This document shows positions 43,401 to 51,703 of a stretch of 64,000 nt of DNA, piece by piece. The notes beneath the pieces are model-generated. The model ran no database searches and was not told the origin of the DNA. It was given only the letters and a program-made list of their open reading frames with translations. This DNA comes from Prevotellaceae bacterium UBA4361 (lineage in GTDB: Bacteria > Bacteroidota > Bacteroidia > Bacteroidales > Bacteroidaceae), in contig DGSN01000077.1 of NCBI GenBank assembly GCA_002393575.1, positions 18,188-82,187 on the forward strand, read 5' to 3'. Each line of letters begins with the position of its first letter. Position 1 is the first letter of the stretch. The position numbers were made by a program, and so were the translations under genes.

Positions 43401-43631
43401 CTTGAAAACTCTCCAGAGTATATAGGTAAGGTGAATAGCGTAAGGTTTGCTTCGGTAGAAAATGTGAAGGACTGGCCACGGCAGTTCGAAGCCAAGTGTT
43501 TCCAATGCCAACCCCGTCTTAGCGAAAAGCCAGTACAGGCCTTTTGTCTCGACTTTGAGGCAGTAGAAGCTGCCTATGGAATCAGTCTGTATTCTGATTA
43601 CATGGCATTCGACTTGGTTCACAATTCGTAA
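40407..43631 (+). CDS. CHC2 primase fused to a P-loop helicase-like ATPase
   Basis: 1074 residues. The CHC2 zinc finger is at about 36-72 (Cys38, His41, Cys59, Cys62; LCPFHNDSTPSL and YKCFACDASGD). A DnaG-type catalytic core with a Toprim domain follows (about 255-345; NLVEGAPDVM supplies the Glu, PDSDIP the Asp pair). The second half carries a P-loop ATPase (about 675-800) with FLFGPKGTGKTAFGEL as Walker A and IMHLDEYKND as Walker B. Such two-headed proteins prime and unwind replicating plasmids and mobile elements. It is probably used when the excised element replicates. Confidence 0.85.
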   Translation: MRIASNIIDTIKAKADIVEVIGEYVHLTKKGQNYIGLCPFHNDSTPSLTVSSAKGIYKCFACDASGDVIKFLQDHLKISFVEAVKMLANKYGVEIPEDSCSMADDADQRKRESMFIINDYAAKFFAENLFREAEESHTAFGYATSRWPIEYIRTFGIGYASNSWDSFSRWAKDMGLDKDLLLELGLVKEKSTNDDVYDTFRGRIMIPIRDRQHRIIAFTARILPDILAHAPNAPKYINSSTSLIYDKGNSLFGIDVAWNAASKAGVMNLVEGAPDVMRLQVIDASNTVAPLGSSWTEAQLSMLKRITSRLNIIPDSDIPKEGEHFGVGFASAMRTGKLALSLGFTVTIQEIPIGDLKNDPDSYLSSKDKLDELTIQDFVMWYASKVINLNGENIPQQAKAIHEVVELVKTIPDKVLLESYTDKLINVYGHRNMWKREIMGVQSMPAPVASPAISDEEYAALFKGTEIKVGNNCYYGYTKEGEKEISNFIMIPLYLIRDGASASRVFILRNVMGFEVRIEFSIEEMTVLQKFRNRIEREVNFMWYGTSAKFNKLRGILYSSMEVITKISTLGWQKIGFFAFGNGIILNGEWHPVNEEGIVRLGNPLGSFYLPAFSKMNEDNSEKFLFEQKFIHLPDSKVRFFQFATQMRLVYGDNAIIGICFIVVCLFRDIIIRHRREFPTLFLFGPKGTGKTAFGELLQSVFVYNGDHPNLRTSTMPSLATVLSQAEDAIMHLDEYKNDIDVEKIELLKGLWDCQGRSKLDIETRKREQSKVLSGVIVSGQEKPTVDIALYSRQCVLPFHKDTHTTEEKENFRVLKDWEYEGTSYVVLELLQVRTQFEHSYKDCYEQAVKSICTSLTFCIDERILHNWSVVLASFMAVQHHIQFPFTYEEVFKTVLNGVEYQNEECLHSNELSIFWKTVDYLKHDNQIYGLCDYRIHEYTSLKVDIKMDGRRQTVTREYGNAKKILMIPTNSRMFALYALHLQKTREKVIPENTLKYYLENSPEYIGKVNSVRFASVENVKDWPRQFEAKCFQCQPRLSEKPVQAFCLDFEAVEAAYGISLYSDYMAFDLVHNS

Positions 43632-43717
43632 AGTCCACATACATTTTCTACAATCTCTACAATAGTAATAATCAATGAAGTATATCATCAAACTGTTTCA
43701 TACAAACATAATACACG

Positions 43718-43784
43718 CACCTACAAGTTTTACCCCAACTTGGAGTGAGAGAATCGTAATTTCAACCACCTTGTAGGTGGGACA
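43718..43784. promoter_or_regulatory. Inverted repeat and AGGTGGGACA site upstream of the HTH gene
   Basis: CACCTACAAG (43718-43727) and its exact complement CTTGTAGGTG (43770-43779). The second arm runs into AGGTGGGACA (43775-43784), which recurs inside the downstream gene at 44243-44252 (inverted) and 44303-44312. Confidence 0.6.
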
Positions 43785-43820
43785 CAGCAAATTGTTTTAC
43801 CCATCAAATAATACCAACTT

Positions 43821-44636
43821 ATGCGATACACTAATGTCAGATACAGCACACTTCTGAATGAAGCGCAGTATGATTACCTGTCGGATGAATGTCAGGACAT
43901 CAACCGAATGAAGTGCTTCAAGACCTTTGTACGTCTGGCCGTCATGGAACAGACCAAGGTAACGAAGACGCACTTTTCAGCTGTCCTACAGCCAGGGCAG
44001 TTCATGGCTTCAAAGGTCGAGCTTTCCCTGATGTGGGGTTGCAACCGAAAGACCGCCACCCGAATCATCAAGGAGTTTAACCAGATGGGCATTCTCCGTT
44101 CTGAACCATCAAACCGAACGACCATCCACACGCTGCTGTGTCTGTCTGTTTGGTTCACTGATCAGCGGACAATCAAGAATCCCTTCTTTGTCAGCAACCC
44201 TACGGTCAAGCCCATAGAGAAGCCGACAAGACCGACTAATCATGTCCCACCTAAAAGCGGTGCTGAAACAGTTGAAGTCAGCAAGCCGACAACAACAGAT
44301 TCAGGTGGGACATCTTCTGCCGATACAGGCAACGTGACCAAGGTCATGTCACCCGAATCTCTGGCAGAAGTGATGAAGGAGCAAAGGCTTACTCCTTCTC
44401 TTTCCCTACTATCTAATGATATAACGCGCTCGCGCATGAGCGTTGCTTGTCAGTCGCCAGATGAACCTGTTGCTGACAACGGCCATTATCCTACAAGCAG
44501 CAATCTCTTTTCTGATGACATGCAAGAGAGGAACATACAACCTACTGCCGTGGAAAAACCACAGCAGCCTTCTTGCCATCAAGACAGGAGCTTTCTCCAA
44601 GAGGAATCGACAAAAGGGAAAGGAACAGAAGTATGA
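43821..44636 (+). CDS. HTH protein of the mobilization region
   Basis: 271 residues. I do not recognise a named family. The N-terminal half (about 1-115) resembles a winged helix, with FMASKVELSLMWGCNRKTATRIIKEFNQMG as the likely DNA-binding part. The C-terminal half is low-complexity, rich in Pro, Ser, Thr and Gln, and probably disordered. Position between the primase and oriT/MobV suggests a replication initiator or mobilization accessory protein. Two of the three AGGTGGGACA decamers lie inside this coding sequence. Confidence 0.6.
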   Translation: MRYTNVRYSTLLNEAQYDYLSDECQDINRMKCFKTFVRLAVMEQTKVTKTHFSAVLQPGQFMASKVELSLMWGCNRKTATRIIKEFNQMGILRSEPSNRTTIHTLLCLSVWFTDQRTIKNPFFVSNPTVKPIEKPTRPTNHVPPKSGAETVEVSKPTTTDSGGTSSADTGNVTKVMSPESLAEVMKEQRLTPSLSLLSNDITRSRMSVACQSPDEPVADNGHYPTSSNLFSDDMQERNIQPTAVEKPQQPSCHQDRSFLQEESTKGKGTEV

Positions 44637-44998
44637 GCGTAGCGTGGCATTTCGTAACGTGATGGGAGGGAAAAAGGCTTGCCTTGTTATAGCCCACTAT
44701 AACTACACGCTACGCTTTCGTAGTTGTGGGCTCTTCCGAGGGACTCATGGCTTTGCCCTAAGAACCCACAAGGCTCTGCCCTTGACTCGTTCAGGACGCT
44801 GCCCCGAAACCTCGGCAAGGGCTGTCAGCCCTATGCAACCTGACCAGCGAGTGACCCTCTCTCTGGACTCTCCGCTCAATGGCATCTGCCCCTGAGAACC
44901 CAGAGCAGGAAGTGGCTCTCTCCCTGCACTCTCCAATCAAGGCTCTGCCCCGATACCCTGAAACCAGTTATACAACAAATCCACTAAAGTAGAATTTT
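44637..44998. other. Candidate oriT region upstream of mobV
   Basis: At 44691-44732, AGCCCACTATAACTAC pairs with GTAGTTGTGGGCT with a three-base bulge. The rest of the 362-bp gap has repeated GGCTCTGCCC and CTCTCTCC words. MobV relaxases nick beside a hairpin upstream of their own gene, so this is the likely transfer origin. An ORF across it is considered a shadow. Confidence 0.55.
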
Positions 44999-46327
44999 AT
45001 GAGTACAACAGCTAAAGCATCCGAGCACATCAAGCCGTGCAACATCGCCCAATGTGAGCGACACAACAGGAGGGACGCAGACTACATAGCATCCCTCAAT
45101 CCTGCAAGGCTATATATACGCACCGAACTGACCCGCGACAATGAGACCTATGTCGCACCTGACATGGTGGGCATCAACCTTCAGCAGCACTACGACAATC
45201 TCAAAGCACTGGTCAAGGAAAAGACTGGTCGAGCCATGCAGGAGAAGGACGTGGAATATACCGACAAGAAAGGAGTGAAACGTGTCCGCAAGGGCAGCAG
45301 TCCCATCCGTGAGGGCGTTGTCAACATCAAGCCAGACACAACGATGGATGACCTGCTGCAATATACTGAACGAGTACATGAGAGGTGGGGCATCAGAGCC
45401 ATTCAGATACACATGCACAAGGACGAAGGGCATTATGAGAGTCCAGAGGACAAATCCACATGGCGACCCAACCTTCATGCACACATCATCTGGGACTGGA
45501 TAGACCACGCAACTGGCAAGTCCTACAAGCTGAATGCCGAGGACATGTCAGAGATTCAGGACATGGTAGCTGAGACATTGGACATGCAGCGAGGGCAAAA
45601 AAAGTCCGAGACGGGGCTTGACCATTTAGAGCGAAACGACTTCATCATCCAGAAGCAGGAGAACAAAAAGAAGCAGCTTCAAGAAGAGACACAGAAAGCC
45701 ATCACCGAGAAGGAGAAAGCTGAAGCAGAGGTTGAAGTGGCGAAAACAGAAGTGGCAGATTTGTGGAAGGCACATGACTTATTGACAGATTCAAATCGCA
45801 CAAAAAAAGAGCGCAGCAACCGTCTCGACTTTGACATCAGAACCAAGACGAATCGTTCCAAATCGCTTGACGAAGTAATAGATGCAAAAGAGCAGAAGAT
45901 TAATCAACTGGAAGAGAAAGCCAATGTGAAGCTGCAAGACCTCTACACCATCAAGGAGCATGGTGACTGGCAAGACCCTATGTTCTTTGGTATGTCCGCC
46001 TATATCTACCGTTTTGATGAGGGATTACAGTTCTGCATAAAAGCCATTCAGGATTTCGCCTATTCAGGCTTTGGCTGTCGTGGCGGCAAGCATGGCGACA
46101 TCTTTTGGGATAATGAGTCGTTTGCCATCAAGCAATACATGAAGATGTTTGCCGACCTCGCAAGTGCAACCTTGAAGCAGGTGGCTAACTGGTTCGTATG
46201 GCTGGCAAGCACTTTGGGCAAGTTCAATGCCAATGAACAGAAACGCGCTCACAATGAGGTTCAAGATATTGCCGATGGTAGATACGATGGACGAATACAA
46301 AAATACCAGCAAGGGGTATCAAGATAA
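44999..46327 (+). CDS. MobV family relaxase (Pre/Mob)
   Basis: 442 residues. The N-terminal relaxase domain (1 to about 200) has the conserved start with NIAQCERHNRRD, then the metal-binding and catalytic region with IHMHKDEGHY (about 137-146) and NLHAHIIWDW (about 159-168). A long coiled coil (about 215-320) follows, then a C-terminal domain of unknown role (GCRGGKHGDIFW). It nicks oriT and pilots the strand during mobilization. It is the last plus-strand gene; the cargo converges on it from the right. Confidence 0.9.
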   Translation: MSTTAKASEHIKPCNIAQCERHNRRDADYIASLNPARLYIRTELTRDNETYVAPDMVGINLQQHYDNLKALVKEKTGRAMQEKDVEYTDKKGVKRVRKGSSPIREGVVNIKPDTTMDDLLQYTERVHERWGIRAIQIHMHKDEGHYESPEDKSTWRPNLHAHIIWDWIDHATGKSYKLNAEDMSEIQDMVAETLDMQRGQKKSETGLDHLERNDFIIQKQENKKKQLQEETQKAITEKEKAEAEVEVAKTEVADLWKAHDLLTDSNRTKKERSNRLDFDIRTKTNRSKSLDEVIDAKEQKINQLEEKANVKLQDLYTIKEHGDWQDPMFFGMSAYIYRFDEGLQFCIKAIQDFAYSGFGCRGGKHGDIFWDNESFAIKQYMKMFADLASATLKQVANWFVWLASTLGKFNANEQKRAHNEVQDIADGRYDGRIQKYQQGVSR

Positions 46328-46389
46328 TATTATTTGATAGTAAATACCCCAATTCCCAATGCAATATGAGTTTGTTCCATCGTAAATTA

Positions 46390-47664
46390 CTAAATCCACT
46401 TTACACCATGTGGTTTCTGTGTTCTTTTGAATGAGGATTTTACTTGAAACTCAAAACCGATTCTGCTAATATCAAACTCGTTCTCGTCCCGAATCAACTT
46501 CCATCCATCAACCTCGAGCAATATAGCATGGCCGCTAAAAGTTGCGGAAGGCAAGTGTTCCTCTTCTAATTCTTCCAGATTATAATTACCCCTTAAGGAT
46601 GATTGAAATTGTCTAATATATTCACTTGCCCATTGGTCTTTTCGATATTCAAAAACTGCCCAGGGATTTGATACTTCTTTGTGATCTTTATCAAAAAGGA
46701 TGCCACCCTCTATATCTATAAGGCGATTATTGGTATCCCATACAAAGAGTTTTGTGGGTGTGATGTCATTATGGTCAATCCATGGGCTATACCAATGTAT
46801 TTTCCCATCTTTGCAAAACCCTATGTCGGAATAATTAATTGAGCGCAAATCTTCGGCAACCGTTCCTCTTACCACATATTGAAGTGTCGCAAAATTATCA
46901 ATACATTCAGGCTTAATAGCCATGTTCAACTCACTCCCATCTTCCATTTTTGTACTTGGGTATAGAATACCGTCAAAATGTCCTATCTTACTGCCATCAG
47001 GAAGTGTCATTGGTGGAAAGTTATATACGAAATTGGCACATAATGCAGAAACTAAATACTTCGCTTTCCCTTCACCTGTGCTCATCATTATGTCGCCCAA
47101 TTTTTGAAAAAACGCCCCAAAGGCTTCACATTCTTCTTTCTTCAACTCGAAGATTTTTTGGAACTTGTCATTAAGAAAGGTTTCTTTGGGTGGGAATACC
47201 TTATAAAGCATCAAATTGGCATTAGGCGAAATGTTCCATTTGGCCATGTAAACCTCCTCTCCAGCAGTAACATCTTCACTCATTTCTCTAAAGTTGGTTG
47301 TTGGAGAAAGTGAACCATAGAAAATAGACTGCCCAGAAAAATTTGCCCGTTGCAAATTAGGGAAATGCTCATTGGTGGATGTCAATGGTACATAGGAAAA
47401 AGTTTGAGGTGAAGTCAAATCTTCTTTTTCTCCGACTTTCCGTTCCAGACGGCTCCTATATAGATTTATAGGAATGCCTGTAAGTTGAATGAAACACAAC
47501 GGCAAGGTTCCTTTGTCATTTTCAAAATTGCTACGAAAGGCTTGCTCATCCATAGTCTTGGCAGAGCGTACATATTCGTCCAGCTTAGAATGATACTTTG
47601 GGAACAAATTACATAGTTCCGTACCGCTTATTTGTTTTAATTTGTCAGAGCTATTCGCAGGCAT
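46390..47664 (-). CDS. RES-domain-like protein (candidate NAD+-targeting effector)
   Basis: 424 residues. The middle part resembles the RES fold of NAD+ phosphorylase/ADP-ribosylation toxins: INLYRSR (about 67-72), LQRANFSGQSIFYGS (about 104-118), TNFREMSED (about 123-131) and GILYPSTKMEDGSELNMAIKP (232 to about 251). Those supply the conserved Arg, Glu and Ser. It is much longer than usual RES toxins (about 150-230), with an added C-terminal half that looks beta-rich and includes HYSPWIDH-like aromatics. No Xre antitoxin is adjacent. It lies 90 bp downstream of the AlbA_2 gene on the same strand. The RES call rests on motif pattern alone and could be wrong; the alternative is an unknown family. 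Confidence 0.5.
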   Translation of the reverse strand: MPANSSDKLKQISGTELCNLFPKYHSKLDEYVRSAKTMDEQAFRSNFENDKGTLPLCFIQLTGIPINLYRSRLERKVGEKEDLTSPQTFSYVPLTSTNEHFPNLQRANFSGQSIFYGSLSPTTNFREMSEDVTAGEEVYMAKWNISPNANLMLYKVFPPKETFLNDKFQKIFELKKEECEAFGAFFQKLGDIMMSTGEGKAKYLVSALCANFVYNFPPMTLPDGSKIGHFDGILYPSTKMEDGSELNMAIKPECIDNFATLQYVVRGTVAEDLRSINYSDIGFCKDGKIHWYSPWIDHNDITPTKLFVWDTNNRLIDIEGGILFDKDHKEVSNPWAVFEYRKDQWASEYIRQFQSSLRGNYNLEELEEEHLPSATFSGHAILLEVDGWKLIRDENEFDISRIGFEFQVKSSFKRTQKPHGVKWI

Positions 47665-47754
47665 GGCTTCAAATTATCTCGATTTATACAGTTCTACTTT
47701 TCTATTAAACATCATTCATTGATGGTTGCCAATTGACTCAATTCGACGGTGGCT

Positions 47755-49194
47755 TTATTCTTTGTCAAGTACCTCCCAGTGACCACTATAGCCACTACCC
47801 ACATAACGGATATGTGGCATTTTGGCAATATGGCGCTTGATGGTTCTAAGTCCCTTTTTACTCATTTGGGCCAGTTCCTCCGTTGTAATTTGAGGATTCT
47901 CTCTGATTTGGTTTTCGATCCATTTATCAAGAATCTCTTCTTGGGTGCCACCTTGAGTGCCATCTTGAGTGCCACCTTGGGTGCCACCTTGAGTAACATC
48001 TTGAGTAACACCCTTTGCAGGTCTCATGAATGTCACCACAACAAAACCGCCATTGATACTCCATGTAGGTGCAGCTACACCTCTCTTTTGGCAAGCCTCC
48101 ATGATGCGCTTCACACCTGAACCCCAGTTCTCAATATAGGTTGTACTATACAATACATTAGCTATTAGAGGATTATATGGGTATGAAATATGTGGCTGTA
48201 GGATATTCTCAGGTGTAATCTGCGGAGGCAATATACCAGGATTCTCGATTTCGATACGATTATCGTAGATGGCAATACCTATGGTCAGGTTATACCGTTC
48301 GTACTGGCGATGACAAAGGGCATTCAAAACCGCCTCACGCAAAGCTTCGGCAGGTACCTCCAGATATTCATCACGGACCAGTCCGACAATCTTTCCGTGC
48401 ATATTCAAGTGTTTGCGGAAGAAGTTCATCGCCTCGTTGAGCAATACGAAAATGTTCCCTTCCACTCGCTGATTGTCGATAAACTCATTCTTGTCAGTAC
48501 CTTGGAAACGAGCCAGACGCATTGTGAACTGCGTGTACATGCCAGTATCTTTCGTGAAGAGCGCCGTTGCGGCATTCAGAGGTCTTTCACCTGTGGTCAA
48601 CTTCCATTTGCCCAACACATCTCCGATAGGTTCAGTAAGAGCCAGTTCGGACAATCTGCCTCTCTCAACACCAAGACGCACAACGCCACGTATCAGTTTC
48701 TCGTCCAAAGATGTAATATCCTTGAAATCTGAAGGTTGCCGCTCCCATGCAAACATGTCGGGCTTACTTCTTCGCAACCGCTCTTCGTACATGTCGCGCG
48801 GCATCTCCTTCGTCGTACTCTCCACCTTGTAGTAAGGACAACCATGATAAGTATAAGGCACCATTCCCCACGCCCATCCGTCAAAGTGCATAGCAATCAC
48901 CTTATGGTCTGGCCGATCAGGAACATCGACATACTCTACTCGCACATCAACCTGAGGCTCCATATAACTCAGAGCCTGAGCAATCTCCCGTTGGGTGTTG
49001 TCCGTAACTTGCTGTCCAAGAATCTTCAGCGATGTTGGAGCAATACCAAAGACAAGCCAACCTCCTTCGGTATTCAAAAAAGCACAAGCGGCATGCATAC
49101 CATCCTTCAGCTCACCCGTGGTTTTCTTCAACTCCAGCTGACGATGCTCGTCACTCTGTATCAGTATTTTCAGTTCATCTATTGTAAGTGCCAT
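47755..49194 (-). CDS. AlbA_2/Schlafen-like putative transcriptional regulator with ATPase fold
   Basis: 479 residues. The N-terminal AlbA_2 domain (about 1-130) has LELKKTTGEL and AFLNTEGGWLVFGI. The middle is an ATP-binding GHKL-like C-terminal domain (about 275-395) with LREAVLNALCHRQYE (N-box-like) and IENWGSGVKRIMEAC. A tandem tripeptide run GVTQDVTQGGTQGGTQDGTQ (about 401-420) precedes a C-terminal winged helix (TTEELAQMSKKGLRTIKRHI). Such proteins are common regulators or accessory factors in Bacteroidetes, including in defence loci. 37 bp follow the NUDIX gene. Confidence 0.8.
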   Translation of the reverse strand: MALTIDELKILIQSDEHRQLELKKTTGELKDGMHAACAFLNTEGGWLVFGIAPTSLKILGQQVTDNTQREIAQALSYMEPQVDVRVEYVDVPDRPDHKVIAMHFDGWAWGMVPYTYHGCPYYKVESTTKEMPRDMYEERLRRSKPDMFAWERQPSDFKDITSLDEKLIRGVVRLGVERGRLSELALTEPIGDVLGKWKLTTGERPLNAATALFTKDTGMYTQFTMRLARFQGTDKNEFIDNQRVEGNIFVLLNEAMNFFRKHLNMHGKIVGLVRDEYLEVPAEALREAVLNALCHRQYERYNLTIGIAIYDNRIEIENPGILPPQITPENILQPHISYPYNPLIANVLYSTTYIENWGSGVKRIMEACQKRGVAAPTWSINGGFVVVTFMRPAKGVTQDVTQGGTQGGTQDGTQGGTQEEILDKWIENQIRENPQITTEELAQMSKKGLRTIKRHIAKMPHIRYVGSGYSGHWEVLDKE

Positions 49195-49231
49195 ATACTC
49201 ATAACGCCTTTACTCGTCTTTATATTATTGC

Positions 49232-49624
49232 TTATATTATTTCGCATCTCACTTTCTCTATTACCTTCAAATCCGCAGGCAACCAGTTGACGTTCTCCAG
49301 TTCATCCTTGTTGAGCCACTTCGCTGCCTCGTGTTCTTTCAGTTCCAGATGTCCGCTCTCCACATGACAGAGGTAGCAATGCATGGAAAGATGAAATTGA
49401 GGATAATCCCATTCCACCGTCTCCACTAGATTCTCTACCACAATCCGCGTTTCCAGCTCTTCCCATATCTCACGCCTCAATGCCTCTTCAGGTATCTCAC
49501 CCGCTTCCATCTTCCCACCAGGAAACTCCCACCAATCCTTATAGTCGCCATATCCCCGCTGCGTAGCGAAGATGCGCCCTTCGGAATCGTGGATGATTGC
49601 TGCTACTACTTCTATCTGCTTCAT
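49232..49624 (-). CDS. NUDIX hydrolase (MutT-like)
   Basis: 130 residues. The Nudix box GGKMEAGEIPEEALRREIWEEL (about 37-58) is intact, with the REIWEE metal-binding core. It begins MKQIEVVAAIIHDSEGRIFAT, typical of MutT-type 8-oxo-dGTP pyrophosphatases or broader nucleotide hydrolases. It overlaps the DUF2075 gene by 4 bp (ATGA), so the two proteins probably act together; NUDIX plus DUF2075 is a recurring pair. The true substrate could be a signalling nucleotide or modified nucleotide rather than 8-oxo-dGTP. Confidence 0.9.
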   Translation of the reverse strand: MKQIEVVAAIIHDSEGRIFATQRGYGDYKDWWEFPGGKMEAGEIPEEALRREIWEELETRIVVENLVETVEWDYPQFHLSMHCYLCHVESGHLELKEHEAAKWLNKDELENVNWLPADLKVIEKVRCEII

Positions 49625-51687
49625 ATTTCCTTCAATCCGATTGCTTTCAGGTAATTATATATTCCATCATACCATTCGGGCTTGCGCGTCTCATCTGGAG
49701 GAACGCTATTGTCACCATTTGGTACGACAATCACCATTCCCTGTCGTGCTCTGGTCAGTAGCACGCGATAGGCATTTATCTGATATTCCTTGTTTATCTC
49801 TTTATTGATTTTCTGCCATTGGGTGCCACTACGGAGTTGGAAGTGCTGCCATGACATCCCATCTTTACTCAACCGTAAGTCTGCATCCCAGGTCACACAG
49901 GCCCAGTCTATTTCTAGCCCTTGTACCTTAAACTCTGTCAGTGTATCTTCCAGACAGTTGCTGCTCCTGATGTCAGAGTCATCCTCTAGGAACCAATGCA
50001 CGAAGTCTGGCTGATACCTCACATTTATACCTATGGCTTTCAACCTTTCCGCTTTACTGCTGGCAAGTAGTCCAAAGCGCTCACTTCCTCGTGCATGACT
50101 ACGCAACCATTGCTTTGCTGTATCTAAACTACGAGTCAACACAATAGGGTATTTCTCCAACTCGCACAATGTTGCGGTAGCCTCTTCCTTCTGTAAGTCC
50201 AGTAGTTGATTCACAAATAGACTCACTTTCTCTGAGCGGAACGAACGCATCGACATTGTTAGATGCAACTCTTCTTTTGCTATCAGTTGCCTATGTATCA
50301 GTGTCAGATCCTCCTTGCTTACGTCATTAGATGTCACCAGATAGTCCGACATGTACACATCCCAACTTGGATAACTGCGATGCACAGATTCTATCCACTC
50401 CTTTAGGCCAGCTTCGCCTTTGTTAATGGCCTGTCCGTTGCCAACCAGACAAACTACAAGTCCCCAGTCCGTCTGCCGGTCCATACATGAAATCAGGTAT
50501 TCCGGTTCCGAATACGGGAAATCCTTTATACCTTTCTTCTCGCGCATAAAGCGCTTCAGTTCCGCCTGTGTCCAGGCTCGTTGTGCCTCATCGAAGATAG
50601 CCACGTGTTCAACAGGAATATATGCCTTGTCAGTATGACTTTGAAAATATCCTTCTATCGGCACAATCTTTCCATCTTTTACTTCTGTACCTTCCAAATA
50701 TAAATCACGGTAGTGGTGAATCATCTGTATGAAAGCTTTCACCTTGCTTTTTGCCTCTGCTTTAGTGCAAGCCTTGCGCTTCTCAGCCTTAGCTCTAATC
50801 TTGTCTCGTCGCACATAGTCGCGTGTCAGAGCCTCTTGCAACACCTCCACCAAAGGAAAGTTGCCTGAAAGATAAACAGCCTTCTCTCCTCGGTTGAATT
50901 GGTCGATAGCTGTGTTGAGACCTATCAGTGTTTTTCCTGCACCTGGTACACCTGTGATGAAACAGATGGCCTTACGCTTTTTCTCCCTGTAATGGTCGAT
51001 AATATGGCATAACTCCTCCGAAGCCTTGTCGATATCTCCACCATGCTTTGTGATCTCCTCCACTGTATTCTCTTCATACAGAGCGATTGCCGCCTCTATG
51101 ATAGTAGGTGTGGGCGAGTATCCACTCTTAGCCCACTGGTCGTCGCTAAGTGTTGGTTTATCTTTGTATACTACTCCTTCAAGAACTGCCCCAAACATCT
51201 TTGGTAACTTTTTTCTGTTTACCATCAGTGGTTCATATACCATATCCTCGAAATGCTTCAGAGTAAGGTGGCAATGCGAGTCCTTTTCCTTCGGAGCCAC
51301 TAAGATGGGGATCAGAATTCTGTCCAGACACCCTTCCTGAAAGTTCTTAAGATCAAGTGCATAGTCCCACACCTGCACCATCGCTTCGCGTGTGAATCGC
51401 TGCTCAGCTGTTTTGTATTCCACGACAAATACGATGCCGTCTATCAGCACTATTACATCCGCCCTGCGACCCATTCTTGGGATATTGTACTCAAAGTATA
51501 AACTCCCACGCCCAGAATATGCCTCCAGCGCTTCACGTAGCGTATCGATTTCCTCCACCCATGACTGCGCTGTTTCGTCGTTAATGTCGTGTTGCGATGC
51601 CAAAGTCAAATCTCCTACTATCTCATTTGTACTACGAGACAGGAAGTCTGTGATTGAGTCAGAATAATAATATCTTTGTGCAGCCAT
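49621..51687 (-). CDS. Nuclease-helicase: PD-(D/E)XK domain fused to DUF2075
   Basis: 688 residues. The N-terminal part has a PD-(D/E)XK-like nuclease core: GRRADVIVLIDG with Asp77 and VVEYKTAE with Glu90 and Lys92. A P-loop domain of the DUF2075/Schlafen-helicase class follows: Walker A TGVPGAGKTLIGLN (about 245-258), IFDEAQRAW (Walker B) and the C-terminal INAYRVLLTRARQG motif. It should bind and remodel DNA or RNA using ATP and may cut it. Coupled by overlap to the NUDIX gene and 16 bp after AIPR. Confidence 0.85.
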   Translation of the reverse strand: MAAQRYYYSDSITDFLSRSTNEIVGDLTLASQHDINDETAQSWVEEIDTLREALEAYSGRGSLYFEYNIPRMGRRADVIVLIDGIVFVVEYKTAEQRFTREAMVQVWDYALDLKNFQEGCLDRILIPILVAPKEKDSHCHLTLKHFEDMVYEPLMVNRKKLPKMFGAVLEGVVYKDKPTLSDDQWAKSGYSPTPTIIEAAIALYEENTVEEITKHGGDIDKASEELCHIIDHYREKKRKAICFITGVPGAGKTLIGLNTAIDQFNRGEKAVYLSGNFPLVEVLQEALTRDYVRRDKIRAKAEKRKACTKAEAKSKVKAFIQMIHHYRDLYLEGTEVKDGKIVPIEGYFQSHTDKAYIPVEHVAIFDEAQRAWTQAELKRFMREKKGIKDFPYSEPEYLISCMDRQTDWGLVVCLVGNGQAINKGEAGLKEWIESVHRSYPSWDVYMSDYLVTSNDVSKEDLTLIHRQLIAKEELHLTMSMRSFRSEKVSLFVNQLLDLQKEEATATLCELEKYPIVLTRSLDTAKQWLRSHARGSERFGLLASSKAERLKAIGINVRYQPDFVHWFLEDDSDIRSSNCLEDTLTEFKVQGLEIDWACVTWDADLRLSKDGMSWQHFQLRSGTQWQKINKEINKEYQINAYRVLLTRARQGMVIVVPNGDNSVPPDETRKPEWYDGIYNYLKAIGLKEI

Positions 51688-51703
51688 AATACATAATATT
51701 TTT

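Noticed and set aside
44443..44895. 150-residue frame across the mob gap
   Set aside because: It overlaps the HTH gene in another frame and crosses the oriT-like hairpin; no family features.
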